A stretch of DNA of 64,000 nt from Terrimesophilobacter sp044464485 (GTDB lineage: Bacteria; Actinomycetota; Actinomycetes; Actinomycetales; Microbacteriaceae): the NCBI GenBank assembly GCA_044464485.1, contig JBIQLG010000004.1, positions 153,494-217,493 of the forward strand, given 5' to 3'. The notes beneath the pieces are model-generated. The model did no database searches. It was not told the DNA's origin and saw only the letters and a program-made list of their open reading frames with translations. The position numbers were made by a program, and so were the translations under genes. Below, one piece after another: positions 1 to 7,686 of this stretch. Within the stretch, counting starts at the first letter, position 1. Each line of letters opens with the position of its first letter.

Positions 1-457
1 AAACAAAGTCGCGCACGATGTCAGGATCCTTGCCCATGATGTTGGGATTCGCGTGATGGCGACTGTGTTTGGTCATCCACCAGGAATAGCTGATGCCCAC
101 GAAAAGATTCGCGAGGGTGCGTCCGGCGCGGTCATTCAGCGGCCCCGACGTGAAAACCTGACGGTGGGACGCCTCGTGCGCGAGAAACGCGTATTGCGTG
201 AGAATGATGCCCAGTGCGCCCGCCATGAGCAGCTGGAACCAGCTCTCCCCCAGTAGGACAAACCCCGCAATTGTGCCGCCAAGTGCGAGAGTAATGATTC
301 CGAACATCATCCAGTAGAACCAGGTCGCACGTCGAAGCAGGCCAGCGTCACGCACGGTGCGAAGCAGTGCCGAGTATTCGGTGGTCGGGTGAGCGCCGGA
401 TCCTCCAGGTCGTGTCTTCGTGAACGTCACGACCGGTTGTGCAGCTAAAGATGACAT
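1..457 (-). CDS. Fatty acid desaturase (acyl-CoA/lipid desaturase), 3' part cut off by window edge
   Basis: About 152 N-terminal residues are visible; the rest lies before base 1. Membrane fatty acid desaturases are diiron enzymes that put double bonds into acyl chains, using three histidine boxes. Two are visible: HEASH after the first hydrophobic pair and HSRHH further on, following an SWWMTKHS segment. A hydrophobic hairpin covers roughly residues 43-80. The start is the ATG at 455-457, preceded by GAGG in the sequence GAGGCACA. The third histidine box is outside the window. A 6-bp inverted repeat lies just upstream at 470-485. The family is clear from the boxes; regiospecificity (delta-9 or other) cannot be told. 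Confidence 0.85.
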   Translation of the reverse strand, partial: MSSLAAQPVVTFTKTRPGGSGAHPTTEYSALLRTVRDAGLLRRATWFYWMMFGIITLALGGTIAGFVLLGESWFQLLMAGALGIILTQYAFLAHEASHRQVFTSGPLNDRAGRTLANLFVGISYSWWMTKHSRHHANPNIMGKDPDIVRDFV

Positions 458-469
458 TGTGCCTCATTT

Positions 470-485
470 CGGGGAGACGTCCCCG
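470..485. repeat. Inverted repeat upstream of the desaturase gene
   Basis: CGGGGA-GACG-TCCCCG, a perfect 6-bp stem with a 4-base loop, lies 13 bases upstream of the desaturase ATG, so it would be in the mRNA leader or promoter. It could be an operator or a small RNA hairpin near the ribosome binding site. The function is inferred from position only. Confidence 0.4.
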
Positions 486-561
486 TCGCTGACGCTAATG
501 AGAGGCCTTATTGGTGATTCGACTCTACGGCACGAGCCTGTGAATTGGGGCAAGGCCGGCA

Positions 562-1782
562 CTATTGACGGAATGGATGCGTAAGCCGCCACCACGGGTC
601 GGGTCCCTCGAGGGGGTCCTTCAGCGTGACGGGTATGTGTTGCTCCTTCCCGTCAACGGTGACGGTGACTGTGCCCACCCTCTGACCGCGCGTTCCCGTG
701 GATATCGGGTCGACGTGAAGCGAAGCAGTTACTGTTTCGCCGCCCCAAACGATTGCCGAAGCGCTGGAGGCGGCGACTGCCGTGGCACTGTCATGCCACT
801 CTGAGGAGTAGGTGGCCAAAGGTTGGCCCGCGGTCACGACAGAAATTTTGCGGAAACCCTGAACCGCGCTCGCGAGGAGTTCCTGCGCCGCGGCATTGAC
901 TTCGTCGTGGCTTGGGCTGCCAAGAATCACGCCGATGACGTCAATCGGTTGCGCATCCACGGTGATGGTCGTGGCGAAGAGAAGACACACGTCGTCGAGC
1001 TCCACCGTGCCCGTCTTGATGCCATCGACCCCATTCCAGCCCAAGAGCTTATTGGTGTTCTCGATGGTCCCGACGTAGGGCAGGTCAACCGTTTTCGTCG
1101 CGACGATGTCGGCGATTACCGGATTCGCGAGGGCAAGTTTGCCCAGCTCGATGAGGTCGGCCGCGCTGGCGGTATTGCGCGGGTCAAGGCCCGTGGCGTC
1201 GTGGAGGATGATGCCCGGAAGATGGTGTGTGTCGAGCCATGTTCGAGCGGCAGCGAGGAACGCGTTTTCGCTACCGAATGCCCAGCGCGCCATCGACTCC
1301 GCGTAGTTGTTCGCCGACGCGATGAGGACCACCTGCATGAGTTGCTTCTGGGTGAATTCGACTCCCGCCGCGACCGGCTCTGCGGAACCGTTGTGGGCAA
1401 TCTGGCGGCGATACTCGTCGACATCCGTTTGCGTCATCGTGATTGTCGGGCCGCTCTCGCCCGGTGCGAGCGGTTTCTTCTCCAGCACCACAAGGCTTGT
1501 CACGATTTTCGTGATGCTGGCGATCGGCCTCACCGAGGTGTCTGAGCTCTGAGCAAGCACCCCGGGGAATCCGACGGCACCGATCGCCGCTGTTCCATTT
1601 CCTGGCCACGCGAGCTCGACCGGAGGATTCTCGGGTGCCGCTATCGACTGCACGGCGGGAGCGATGTCCTCCAGCGGAGCCAGAAGGGTCAAGGGGAGAT
1701 AGAACGCCGCCGCGAGCGTGAGTCCAAGTCCGCCAAAGACGGTGATTCGCCGACGGAGGTACGTTCGGCGACTCACAACCAT
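562..1782 (-). CDS. D-alanyl-D-alanine carboxypeptidase (peptidase S11 family)
   Basis: A penicillin-binding serine peptidase of 406 aa that trims the terminal D-Ala from peptidoglycan stem peptides outside the membrane. All three active-site motifs are present: S89-I-T-K92, S156-A-N158 and K256-T-G258. Residues 13-35 form one hydrophobic segment after an Arg-rich start, acting as a signal anchor. A beta-rich C-terminal domain follows the catalytic domain, as in DacA/DacB-type proteins. It follows trmH on the same strand with 9 bases between them, but has its own predicted leaderless promoter overlapping the trmH stop codon. The motifs give the family with high confidence; which PBP paralogue it is cannot be said. 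Confidence 0.88.
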   Translation of the reverse strand: MVVSRRTYLRRRITVFGGLGLTLAAAFYLPLTLLAPLEDIAPAVQSIAAPENPPVELAWPGNGTAAIGAVGFPGVLAQSSDTSVRPIASITKIVTSLVVLEKKPLAPGESGPTITMTQTDVDEYRRQIAHNGSAEPVAAGVEFTQKQLMQVVLIASANNYAESMARWAFGSENAFLAAARTWLDTHHLPGIILHDATGLDPRNTASAADLIELGKLALANPVIADIVATKTVDLPYVGTIENTNKLLGWNGVDGIKTGTVELDDVCLLFATTITVDAQPIDVIGVILGSPSHDEVNAAAQELLASAVQGFRKISVVTAGQPLATYSSEWHDSATAVAASSASAIVWGGETVTASLHVDPISTGTRGQRVGTVTVTVDGKEQHIPVTLKDPLEGPDPWWRLTHPFRQ

Positions 1783-1788
1783 CAGTAC

Positions 1789-1794
1789 ATACTA
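1789..1794 (-). promoter_or_regulatory. Predicted -10 box of dacA-like gene, leaderless spacing
   Basis: TAGTAT followed by 6 bases and the ATG at 1782. The hexamer overlaps the TAG stop codon of the upstream methyltransferase gene (1792-1794). Confidence 0.5.
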
Positions 1795-2610
1795 TGAGAC
1801 GGCACGGTCTCTCCTGAGCGCCCAGAGAGCCACGGAACAGGCGGCAGCGACATTGAGCGAGTCGATTCCACCCAGCATGGGAATCTTCACCGCAACGTCT
1901 GCTTCACGGCGAGCTCGACGAGTCAGCCCGTCACCTTCCGTTCCGAGTAGCAGCGCAATTTTGCGAGGCGGTATCGCGGAAAACTCCGCGAGGTCGACGG
2001 CGTTGTCGTCGAGCGCGAGCGCTGCGACGACAAAACCAGCATCCCTTAGGAGGCCAATGTCTGCTGGCCAGTGCGAAAACCTCGTCCACGGAACCTGAAG
2101 TACCGCCCCCATGCTCACGCGCACGCTGCGGCGGTAAAGAGGATCGGCACACCGCGGCGTGACGAGGACCGCGTCAGCGCCCAGCCCGGCGGCGGCGCGA
2201 AAAATTGCGCCGACGTTCGTGTGATCCACGACGTCTTCCACGATGACCACCCGACGCGCTCCATCGAGAAGGTCACCGACAGCGCGAAGGGCGGGTCGGT
2301 GCAGTGATGCCAGCGCGCCCCGGTGCATGACGAAGCCGGTGATGGATTCCAGAATGTCGGTATCCCCAACATAGATTGGCACGTCAAAGGACGATAGCAA
2401 TGGCTCTATGTCAGGAAGCCACTTCTCGAGCAGGATTACGGAGCGAGGTTGGTGGCCGGCCTCGAGTGCTCGATGGATGACCTTGGACGACTCCGCCAAA
2501 TACAGGCCCTCCTGCGGTTCGAGGAGCCGCCTGCGTGCCACATCGGTGAGGTCGCGATAATCACGCAAACGCGGATCCTGGGGATCCGAGATCCGAACAA
2601 TGTGGGGCAC
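1792..2610 (-). CDS. TrmH/SpoU-family RNA 2'-O-methyltransferase
   Basis: A SAM-dependent RNA ribose methyltransferase of 272 aa in the SPOUT (knotted) superfamily. The C-terminal half carries the family motifs in order: a VEDVVDHTNVGAIFR block with the conserved Asn and Arg, LLLGTEGDGL, and a PMLGGIDSLNVAAA block that forms the trefoil knot and SAM site. The N-terminal 100 residues resemble the L30e-like substrate-binding domain of 23S rRNA methyltransferases such as RlmB and TsnR. The GTG start at 2608-2610 is supported by a TATGTT box 6 bases upstream. It is divergent from the sirtuin gene. The family is secure; the target nucleotide is unknown. Confidence 0.88.
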   Translation of the reverse strand: MPHIVRISDPQDPRLRDYRDLTDVARRRLLEPQEGLYLAESSKVIHRALEAGHQPRSVILLEKWLPDIEPLLSSFDVPIYVGDTDILESITGFVMHRGALASLHRPALRAVGDLLDGARRVVIVEDVVDHTNVGAIFRAAAGLGADAVLVTPRCADPLYRRSVRVSMGAVLQVPWTRFSHWPADIGLLRDAGFVVAALALDDNAVDLAEFSAIPPRKIALLLGTEGDGLTRRARREADVAVKIPMLGGIDSLNVAAACSVALWALRRDRAVS

Positions 2611-2616
2611 AAAGGA

Positions 2617-2622
2617 AACATA
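2617..2622 (-). promoter_or_regulatory. Predicted -10 box of trmH-like gene, leaderless spacing
   Basis: TATGTT followed by 6 bases (TCCTTT) and the GTG start at 2610. No Shine-Dalgarno sequence could fit between them. Confidence 0.5.
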
Positions 2623-2649
2623 TCGGACGCCGCGAACGTTGTCTTCTTC

Positions 2650-3456
2650 GTGAACACGATAGATGACGCCGTGCGCGTCCTGCAGAATCGAAAAATCGCC
2701 GTGCTCACCGGCGCCGGTATCAGCACGGATTCCGGCATCCCCGACTATCGGGGTCCGGGCGCGGCGCAGCGGACGCCAATGTCATTCGAGCAGTTTCTCG
2801 AAAGTACCGAAAGTCGAAAGCGGTACTGGGCGGGTAGCCACCTCGGTTGGCAACGGTTCAGCGCTGCGGAGCCCAATCCGGGTCATCTCGCGCTCGCACA
2901 TTTGGAATCAAAGGGCAACGTCACGGGAATAATCACCCAAAACGTGGACGGACTGCATCGTCGCGCCGGCTCGCTGCGCGTCGTAGAGCTTCACGGCTCG
3001 ATGGATACCGTGTGGTGCCTGGACTGCGGGCAGCGATTCTCGCGTTCCGCGATTGCTCACGCCATTGAGAAAGCGAACCCCATGCTTGATTCCGGCGCGC
3101 CGATCAATGCGCATCCGGATGGCGACGCGGAACCTCCCGACTGGGGTGACTTCGTCATCCCGTCGTGCTCGAACTGCGGCGGCACGCTGAAGCCCGACGT
3201 CGTGTTCTTCGGGGAACTGGTTCCTCGCTCTCGTTTTACGTTCGCATTCGACCTGCTACATGCCGCAGGCGCGCTCCTCATCGCGGGATCCTCGCTCGCC
3301 GTGAACTCGGGAATCAGGCTTCTGGAACGTGCGACGCGACGGGACATTCCCGTTGTAATCCTTAACCGAGGAGAGACGAAGGGGGACAACAGGGCCACCG
3401 TTAGGCTGGAAGGTGGAACGTCCGAGATGCTCGCGGCGCTTGCCGCGAGGTTGTGA
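2650..3456 (+). CDS. Sir2-family NAD-dependent protein deacylase
   Basis: A sirtuin that removes acyl groups from lysine using NAD+. Counting from the GTG at 2650 (268 aa), the Rossmann motif GAGISTDSGIPDYRG begins at residue 21, QNVDGLH at 97, the catalytic His of ELHGS is residue 115, and the zinc ligands are C123-x2-C126 and C173-x2-C176. The 47-residue insert between the cysteine pairs and the GGTLKPDVVFFGE segment resemble SIRT4-like sirtuins. The frame is open upstream to 2449, but that part overlaps the divergent methyltransferase, so I chose 2650; 2671 (GTG) is an alternative. No clear Shine-Dalgarno is seen. It heads a short plus-strand group with the phosphatase and YbaK genes. Confidence 0.9.
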   Translation: MNTIDDAVRVLQNRKIAVLTGAGISTDSGIPDYRGPGAAQRTPMSFEQFLESTESRKRYWAGSHLGWQRFSAAEPNPGHLALAHLESKGNVTGIITQNVDGLHRRAGSLRVVELHGSMDTVWCLDCGQRFSRSAIAHAIEKANPMLDSGAPINAHPDGDAEPPDWGDFVIPSCSNCGGTLKPDVVFFGELVPRSRFTFAFDLLHAAGALLIAGSSLAVNSGIRLLERATRRDIPVVILNRGETKGDNRATVRLEGGTSEMLAALAARL

Positions 3457-3486
3457 GTTCGTGGCTGAGTGCGAAAGGATGCCGTT

Positions 3487-4146
3487 GTGACCCTGTTGTA
3501 TCTCGTGCGGCACGGTGAAACCGAATGGAATCGCACGCATCGAATCCAGGGAAGCACCGATGTTCCGCTCAATGACACTGGTCGAGCTCAGGCGCAGCGC
3601 ACGGGCGGCCTCCTTTCCAGAAGATCATGGGACGGGATCTACTCGAGTCCGCTGTCGAGAGCATTCGAAACCGCCACGATCATCAGCGCTGCCGTCAAGG
3701 GCGACTATCCGCTGGCGCTGCCCGCGCTCGTGGAACGAAATTACGGCGAGGCTGAAGGTCTCACTGACAAAGAAGTGAGCCGCCGCTATCCGGGCAGCAC
3801 GCCCGTTCCGGGTCGTGAATCGCGCGGCGAGGTGACCAGGCGAGTCATGCCTGCGCTCCTGGAGCTTTCTGCAGGCAGCGACCACCGGCGGCTCATCATT
3901 GCCACGCATGGTGGTGTGATTCGAACCGTGTTGCTCGCAGTCAACGCTCCCGTCGAGCGGGGAATCCCGATCACCAATGGTTCAGTGCACAGTTTCCGAC
4001 GCGTAGGCGACGCTCTGGAACTCATCGAGTTCGACGATCCGATTGAGCAGGAGTCGGTGGTCGCGGGCGACGAGGACTTCACCGAGCAAAACCGGCTCGA
4101 CGGCAGAGATGACCGCGAGGCCCCATCACAACAGGAGGTGCATTGA
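3487..4146 (+). CDS. Histidine phosphatase family protein (phosphoglycerate-mutase-like)
   Basis: A member of the branch-1 histidine phosphatase superfamily, 219 aa. The phospho-acceptor motif LVRHGETEWN is at the very N terminus and the second catalytic His is in ATHGGVIR. The sequence RIQGSTDVPLNDTGRAQA is typical of phosphatases rather than true glycolytic mutases, so the substrate is probably a small phosphomonoester and is unknown. I start it at the GTG at 3487 because AAAGGA lies 7 bases upstream; a GTG at 3469 would add six residues. The stop codon overlaps the ATG of the next gene by one base (TGATG), which suggests translational coupling. The last 20 residues are a charged tail without motif. 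Confidence 0.82.
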   Translation: MTLLYLVRHGETEWNRTHRIQGSTDVPLNDTGRAQAQRTGGLLSRRSWDGIYSSPLSRAFETATIISAAVKGDYPLALPALVERNYGEAEGLTDKEVSRRYPGSTPVPGRESRGEVTRRVMPALLELSAGSDHRRLIIATHGGVIRTVLLAVNAPVERGIPITNGSVHSFRRVGDALELIEFDDPIEQESVVAGDEDFTEQNRLDGRDDREAPSQQEVH

Positions 4147-4613
4147 TGTCCGACGCTGTCGAGCGTTTTATTGCTGCCGCTGCGGAACTCGGATTCACTC
4201 CCGACACCCGCACAATGTCGCAGAGTACGCACACCGCGCAGGAAGCCGCTGATGCGGTCGGTTGTGCCGTCGGCGCGATTGTGAAGAGCCTGGTCTTTCT
4301 CGCGGATGGTGAACCATTGCTCCTGCTCGTGTCGGGGCCAAACCGAGTGAGTACATCACGGCTGGGCGACGAACTGGGCGTGACGATCACGAAGGCAGAT
4401 GCCAAAAGCGTCAAGGAACACACCGGATACTCGATTGGGGGCGTGCCGCCGTTCGGACATTCGACGTCCCTGCGCACGGTCATCGACCCTGACCTTCTGG
4501 GATTTGAGGAACTCTGGGCGGCGGCGGGCTCGGCTACCGCGGTTTTTCCCATCGGCCCTGACGCGCTGATGGAACTCAGCCAGGCCGAAGTGGTCTTTCT
4601 CAGCGAGGACTGA
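4146..4613 (+). CDS. YbaK/ProX-type aminoacyl-tRNA deacylase
   Basis: A 155-aa single-domain protein of the YbaK/EbsC family, which hydrolyses mischarged tRNAs in trans (for example Cys-tRNA-Pro or Ala-tRNA-Pro). The conserved Lys of AIVKSLVF, the VSGPNRVS strand and the GGVPPFGHS loop are all present. The ATG at 4146 has a strong AGGAGGTG site just upstream and overlaps the previous stop by one base. The 3' end runs 14 bases into the convergent glycosyltransferase gene. Which tRNA it edits cannot be read from the sequence. Confidence 0.85.
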   Translation: MSDAVERFIAAAAELGFTPDTRTMSQSTHTAQEAADAVGCAVGAIVKSLVFLADGEPLLLLVSGPNRVSTSRLGDELGVTITKADAKSVKEHTGYSIGGVPPFGHSTSLRTVIDPDLLGFEELWAAAGSATAVFPIGPDALMELSQAEVVFLSED

Positions 4614-5658
4614 GCGACTGGGCGAGATCCAGCAGTCGCGCGGCGGATTCGTCCCACGTGTACTTGGCCGCGTGACCCGGGGCAGCTGCGGAAAGCCCCT
4701 TCCACGTCTCGTCGTCCTCCAGCGCACGGATGCAGCGCGCGATGTCGGAGGGGTCACGAGGATCGAAAAACACGGCGCCCGGCCCTGCGACTTCCCGGAA
4801 GACGGGAATGTCGCTGCAGGCCACGGGCGTCCCCATGGCAAGCGCTTCAATGACCGGTATGCCAAATCCTTCTTCGAGCGAAGCAGTCACCAGCGCGGTA
4901 GCGCGTGAAAGCGCTTCGTGATATTGCTCGTCGGTCACTCCATCGAGAAACTCGATAGCGCCCTCCGGCGCGAGTTCACTGTAGCGGGCCCGATCTTTGT
5001 CACTGATCCTGCTCATCAATTGGAGACGGTATCCGGGCAGTTCGTGCAGTGCGACGGCGAGGGATTCGACGTTCTTGTACGGCATGAAGGAGCCCATGTA
5101 CACGAGGGTCTTCTCACGCTCGCTCGAGCGCTGGTAGGGCGCAGCATCCACTGCGCTGCTGATGACCGTGATCGGACGCTTTGTGAGTCTGTGTTCGAGG
5201 ATCTGGGCTTTCGACGCTTCGGTACCGGTCGCGACCGCATCCGCGCGATTGAGAACAAGTCTCTGCGGCCAATACGCGAGGTGGTAGAGGCGCCATCCGA
5301 GCCGAACCGTCCACGGCAAATTTCGGGGCGGAGTCGGATTGTTGTAGTAGATGAGATCGTGCAGCGTGACAATGAGTTTGAATCGTCGGCCGATCGTGCC
5401 GATGGTCTGCATCGGACTGAACACGACATCCGGGTGCGCTCGATTGATGATGCGCGAAACCCACGGCTCACGGAAGCTCGTCGGATCGGTTCCCATGATC
5501 CACGGCAAATCGGGAAGCATCTCCAGCTGACGCTCGTCGCTGATGAGCATCGTCACGGGGTGCAGCCGACTGAACGCCTCAACAATCCCCGCTGTATAGC
5601 GGCTGATCCCGTCGTGCCGGCCGATGCGGGTGTACCGGCAATCGAAAACAAATTTCAT
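4600..5658 (-). CDS. Glycosyltransferase family 4 (GT-B fold)
   Basis: A GT-B glycosyltransferase of 352 aa that moves a sugar from a nucleotide donor to an unknown acceptor. The C-terminal donor domain has the E-x7-E motif in LEEGFGIPVIEAL followed by a GTPVACSDIPVFREV segment; the N-terminal domain begins with FDCRYTRIGRHDGISRY, as in mannosyltransferase-like GT4 enzymes. Its ATG shares the four bases ATGA with the stop codon of the upstream alpha/beta hydrolase gene, so the two are translationally coupled. No membrane segment is apparent. Envelope glycolipid or polysaccharide synthesis is a reasonable inference but not shown. Confidence 0.85.
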   Translation of the reverse strand: MKFVFDCRYTRIGRHDGISRYTAGIVEAFSRLHPVTMLISDERQLEMLPDLPWIMGTDPTSFREPWVSRIINRAHPDVVFSPMQTIGTIGRRFKLIVTLHDLIYYNNPTPPRNLPWTVRLGWRLYHLAYWPQRLVLNRADAVATGTEASKAQILEHRLTKRPITVISSAVDAAPYQRSSEREKTLVYMGSFMPYKNVESLAVALHELPGYRLQLMSRISDKDRARYSELAPEGAIEFLDGVTDEQYHEALSRATALVTASLEEGFGIPVIEALAMGTPVACSDIPVFREVAGPGAVFFDPRDPSDIARCIRALEDDETWKGLSAAAPGHAAKYTWDESAARLLDLAQSLSPR

Positions 5659-6554
5659 GAGGCCGGCAACGCGTCGAGGAAATCGCTGATGGCGTCAGCG
5701 GCCCGGTCGGGCGCTTCGTAGTGGATCAGGTGACCCACCGAGCTGAGCACGCGCAATCTTGCGTCCGGCATGGCTTTCTGCAGGTCATATTGCGCGGAAA
5801 CGGGCGTAATGTCATCGCGTTCGGCGGCCACGAGCAATGCGGGCACGGAAATGTCTTTCGCGAATTGCCCCACATCGGAACTGACAGAGGCTTCGAACGC
5901 TTCCACAACCGTGTCGCGATCATGAAACCGATTGAAGAATGTGTGGTGCTCGTTGTGCACCCACTTCCGCAACGACTTGTCCTTGGTCTTCACGAGCGCG
6001 ACGCTCATGAATTGCACCACGAACCAATTGTGCAGGAGGGCGTATCCGATTCGCTGAGGAAGCTTTGCCGCCGTTCGGTAGTAGAAAACTGTGAGAGCGG
6101 TCGCCAGAGGTCGCGGTCCCTTGAGCCCGGAAATTGCGATGGGATTGATGAGAATGAGGCCAGGGGTCTTGAGTCCCGCCGACAGTGCGGCCGACGCGAC
6201 AATCGTTCCAAACGAGTGTCCCAGTATGATGGCCGTTCCCCGCACTCCGAGCTCCGTGACGAAGGCGTCAAGCCAGGCTGAATATCCTTCGATCGAATGC
6301 GCAACTTCGGTAAGCGGCGTTGATTCTCCGAAGCCAGGAAGGTCAGGGCTGATAAAGCGGTATTGCGGCAACTGGGCAATGACCGGCTCAAGACCGTGAT
6401 GTTCGCCACGATAGCCGTGAGTCACCACGACCGTTCGCTCCGCTTCGGGGTCGCCGTAAACCCAGTAGCGGGTAGTGCTCCCCAAAATGGTGGTTTCCCG
6501 TTGCTCAACTGGAATTCGGGCCAGAGCGGCAGCGTAAGGAGATTCGACAGTCAT
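5655..6554 (-). CDS. Alpha/beta hydrolase
   Basis: An alpha/beta-fold hydrolase of 299 aa. The nucleophile elbow GHSFG, an acid-loop AERDDITP and the late histidine in SVGHLIHYEAP make a complete Ser-Asp-His triad; VTHGYRGEHHG is the oxyanion-hole region. The open frame reaches a TTG at 6593, but the ATG at 6554 is preferred because TAGACT lies 7 bases upstream in leaderless position. Its stop overlaps the start of the glycosyltransferase gene (ATGA), so the two probably act in one pathway. Substrate unknown. Confidence 0.83.
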   Translation of the reverse strand: MTVESPYAAALARIPVEQRETTILGSTTRYWVYGDPEAERTVVVTHGYRGEHHGLEPVIAQLPQYRFISPDLPGFGESTPLTEVAHSIEGYSAWLDAFVTELGVRGTAIILGHSFGTIVASAALSAGLKTPGLILINPIAISGLKGPRPLATALTVFYYRTAAKLPQRIGYALLHNWFVVQFMSVALVKTKDKSLRKWVHNEHHTFFNRFHDRDTVVEAFEASVSSDVGQFAKDISVPALLVAAERDDITPVSAQYDLQKAMPDARLRVLSSVGHLIHYEAPDRAADAISDFLDALPAS

Positions 6555-6561
6555 CGGTTCC

Positions 6562-6567
6562 AGTCTA
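6562..6567 (-). promoter_or_regulatory. Predicted -10 box of the hydrolase-glycosyltransferase operon
   Basis: TAGACT followed by 7 bases (GGAACCG) and the ATG at 6554, giving a leaderless transcript; it decides the start over the upstream TTG. Confidence 0.45.
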
Positions 6568-6609
6568 GGCAATACGACGCGGCCAAAACTCAATGACGCC
6601 GGCGGGCAA

Positions 6610-6615
6610 TAGTCT
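6610..6615 (+). promoter_or_regulatory. Predicted -10 box of exonuclease gene, leaderless spacing
   Basis: TAGTCT followed by 6 bases and the GTG start at 6622. No purine-rich ribosome site is present. Confidence 0.5.
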
Positions 6616-6621
6616 CGTATC

Positions 6622-7326
6622 GTGACGCAAAATCGAGAAGGTCAGTTTTGGTACAGCACTCTTGGTGTCTTCGATCTCGAGACCACGGGAGTTGATGTCG
6701 CAACCAGCCGCATTGTTTCCGCGAACGTGAGTGTCATTGACGAGCGGGGTGAGCCCGTCGAACGCAGGGACTGGCTCGCTGATCCGGGGATCGACATCCC
6801 GCCCCAGGCCAGCAGCGTGCATGGGATCACGACGGAGATGGCCCGTCAAAACGGAAGGCTCGCTTCCGAGGTGGTTGCGGAGGTAGTCGCCGCGGTGAGA
6901 GACGTACTTTCTCGAGGTATCCCGATGGTTGTGTTCAATGCACCGTACGACATCACGCTGTTGCGCCACGAAGCGATTCGTCACAGCGTCGAGCCGCTTC
7001 GCAACCCTGCTCCCATCATTGACCCGCTCGTCATCGATCGAGCGGTAGATCGCTATCGGCGCGGTAAACGAACTCTTGAAATTGCGGCAGCCGTGTACGG
7101 GGTTGGTCTTCTCGATGCCCACGATGCCGGCGCAGATGCTATTGCCGCTGGTCGTATTGCGCAGGCGATGGCACGAAAATATGTCGGGCAGCTTCCCGAC
7201 ACGGCAATAAAGCTGCATGAGCTTCAGGTTGCGTGGAGCGCGGAGCAGTCGGCGAACTTCGCCGACTACATGCGCAGAACGCACAACCCGAACTTCTCAG
7301 AGTCGAGCGGCTGGCCGGAACGCTGA
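6622..7326 (+). CDS. DEDDh 3'-5' exonuclease (DNA polymerase III epsilon-like)
   Basis: A 234-aa exonuclease of the DnaQ/RNase T superfamily. All five metal and catalytic residues can be assigned: D18 and E20 in FDLETTG, D110 in NAPYD, and H167 with D172 in HDAGADA, which makes it the DEDDh type. The C-terminal 50 residues are a short tail without polymerase contacts I recognise. It stands alone with its own leaderless-type promoter and is followed by an intrinsic terminator. It may proofread for DnaE or degrade oligonucleotides; the sequence cannot distinguish these. Confidence 0.87.
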   Translation: MTQNREGQFWYSTLGVFDLETTGVDVATSRIVSANVSVIDERGEPVERRDWLADPGIDIPPQASSVHGITTEMARQNGRLASEVVAEVVAAVRDVLSRGIPMVVFNAPYDITLLRHEAIRHSVEPLRNPAPIIDPLVIDRAVDRYRRGKRTLEIAAAVYGVGLLDAHDAGADAIAAGRIAQAMARKYVGQLPDTAIKLHELQVAWSAEQSANFADYMRRTHNPNFSESSGWPER

Positions 7327-7333
7327 TCCAGTT

Positions 7334-7358
7334 CCGCGCGGCGCTTCCGCGCGGTTTT
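7334..7358 (+). terminator. Intrinsic terminator after the exonuclease gene
   Basis: CCGCGCGG (7334-7341), loop CGCTT, CCGCGCGG (7347-7354), then TTTT (7355-7358). The arms are each self-palindromic, giving an 8-bp all-GC stem. The T-run overlaps the stop codon of the convergent rpmE2 gene. On the minus strand no T-run follows, so it should act on the exonuclease transcript. Confidence 0.75.
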
Positions 7359-7608
7359 AGCTGCCGAAACCCTTGTACCGGGTGTTGAATTTCTCGACGC
7401 GGCCTGCGCTGTCGAGGATCCGCTGCTTGCCCGTGTAGAACGGGTGCGACTCCGAAGAAATTTCAACATCGATCACGGGGTAGGTTGTGCCGTCTTCCCA
7501 CTCGATGGTCTTGTCGCTGGTCACTGTCGAGCGGGTGAGGAAGGTTGCTCCCGATGCCAAATCGCGGAAAACTACCGGCGCGTACTCGGGGTGGATGTCT
7601 GACTTCAT
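7357..7608 (-). CDS. rpmE2: 50S ribosomal protein bL31 type B
   Basis: An 83-aa large-subunit ribosomal protein. It starts MKSDIHPEYAPVVF and has the SSESHPFYTGKQ and RVEKFNTRYKGF blocks of bL31. It has no cysteine, so it is the zinc-independent type B (C-minus) form. AAGGA lies 7 bases before the ATG. Type B paralogues are often Zur-controlled in actinobacteria, but I see no Zur-like dyad in the 78 bases upstream, which suggests it may be the constitutive L31. Confidence 0.95.
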   Translation of the reverse strand: MKSDIHPEYAPVVFRDLASGATFLTRSTVTSDKTIEWEDGTTYPVIDVEISSESHPFYTGKQRILDSAGRVEKFNTRYKGFGS

Positions 7609-7686
7609 GGGTAATCCTTGGGCTTCCTGAATCGGAAAGTAGAGAAAGTTACTGAAGGGTGTGGAGGCTCGCTCGTGACCGACTGT

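Noticed and set aside
7609..7686. Zur operator upstream of rpmE2
   Set aside because: No AT-rich TGANAATNATTNTCA-like dyad is present in the 78-base gap.
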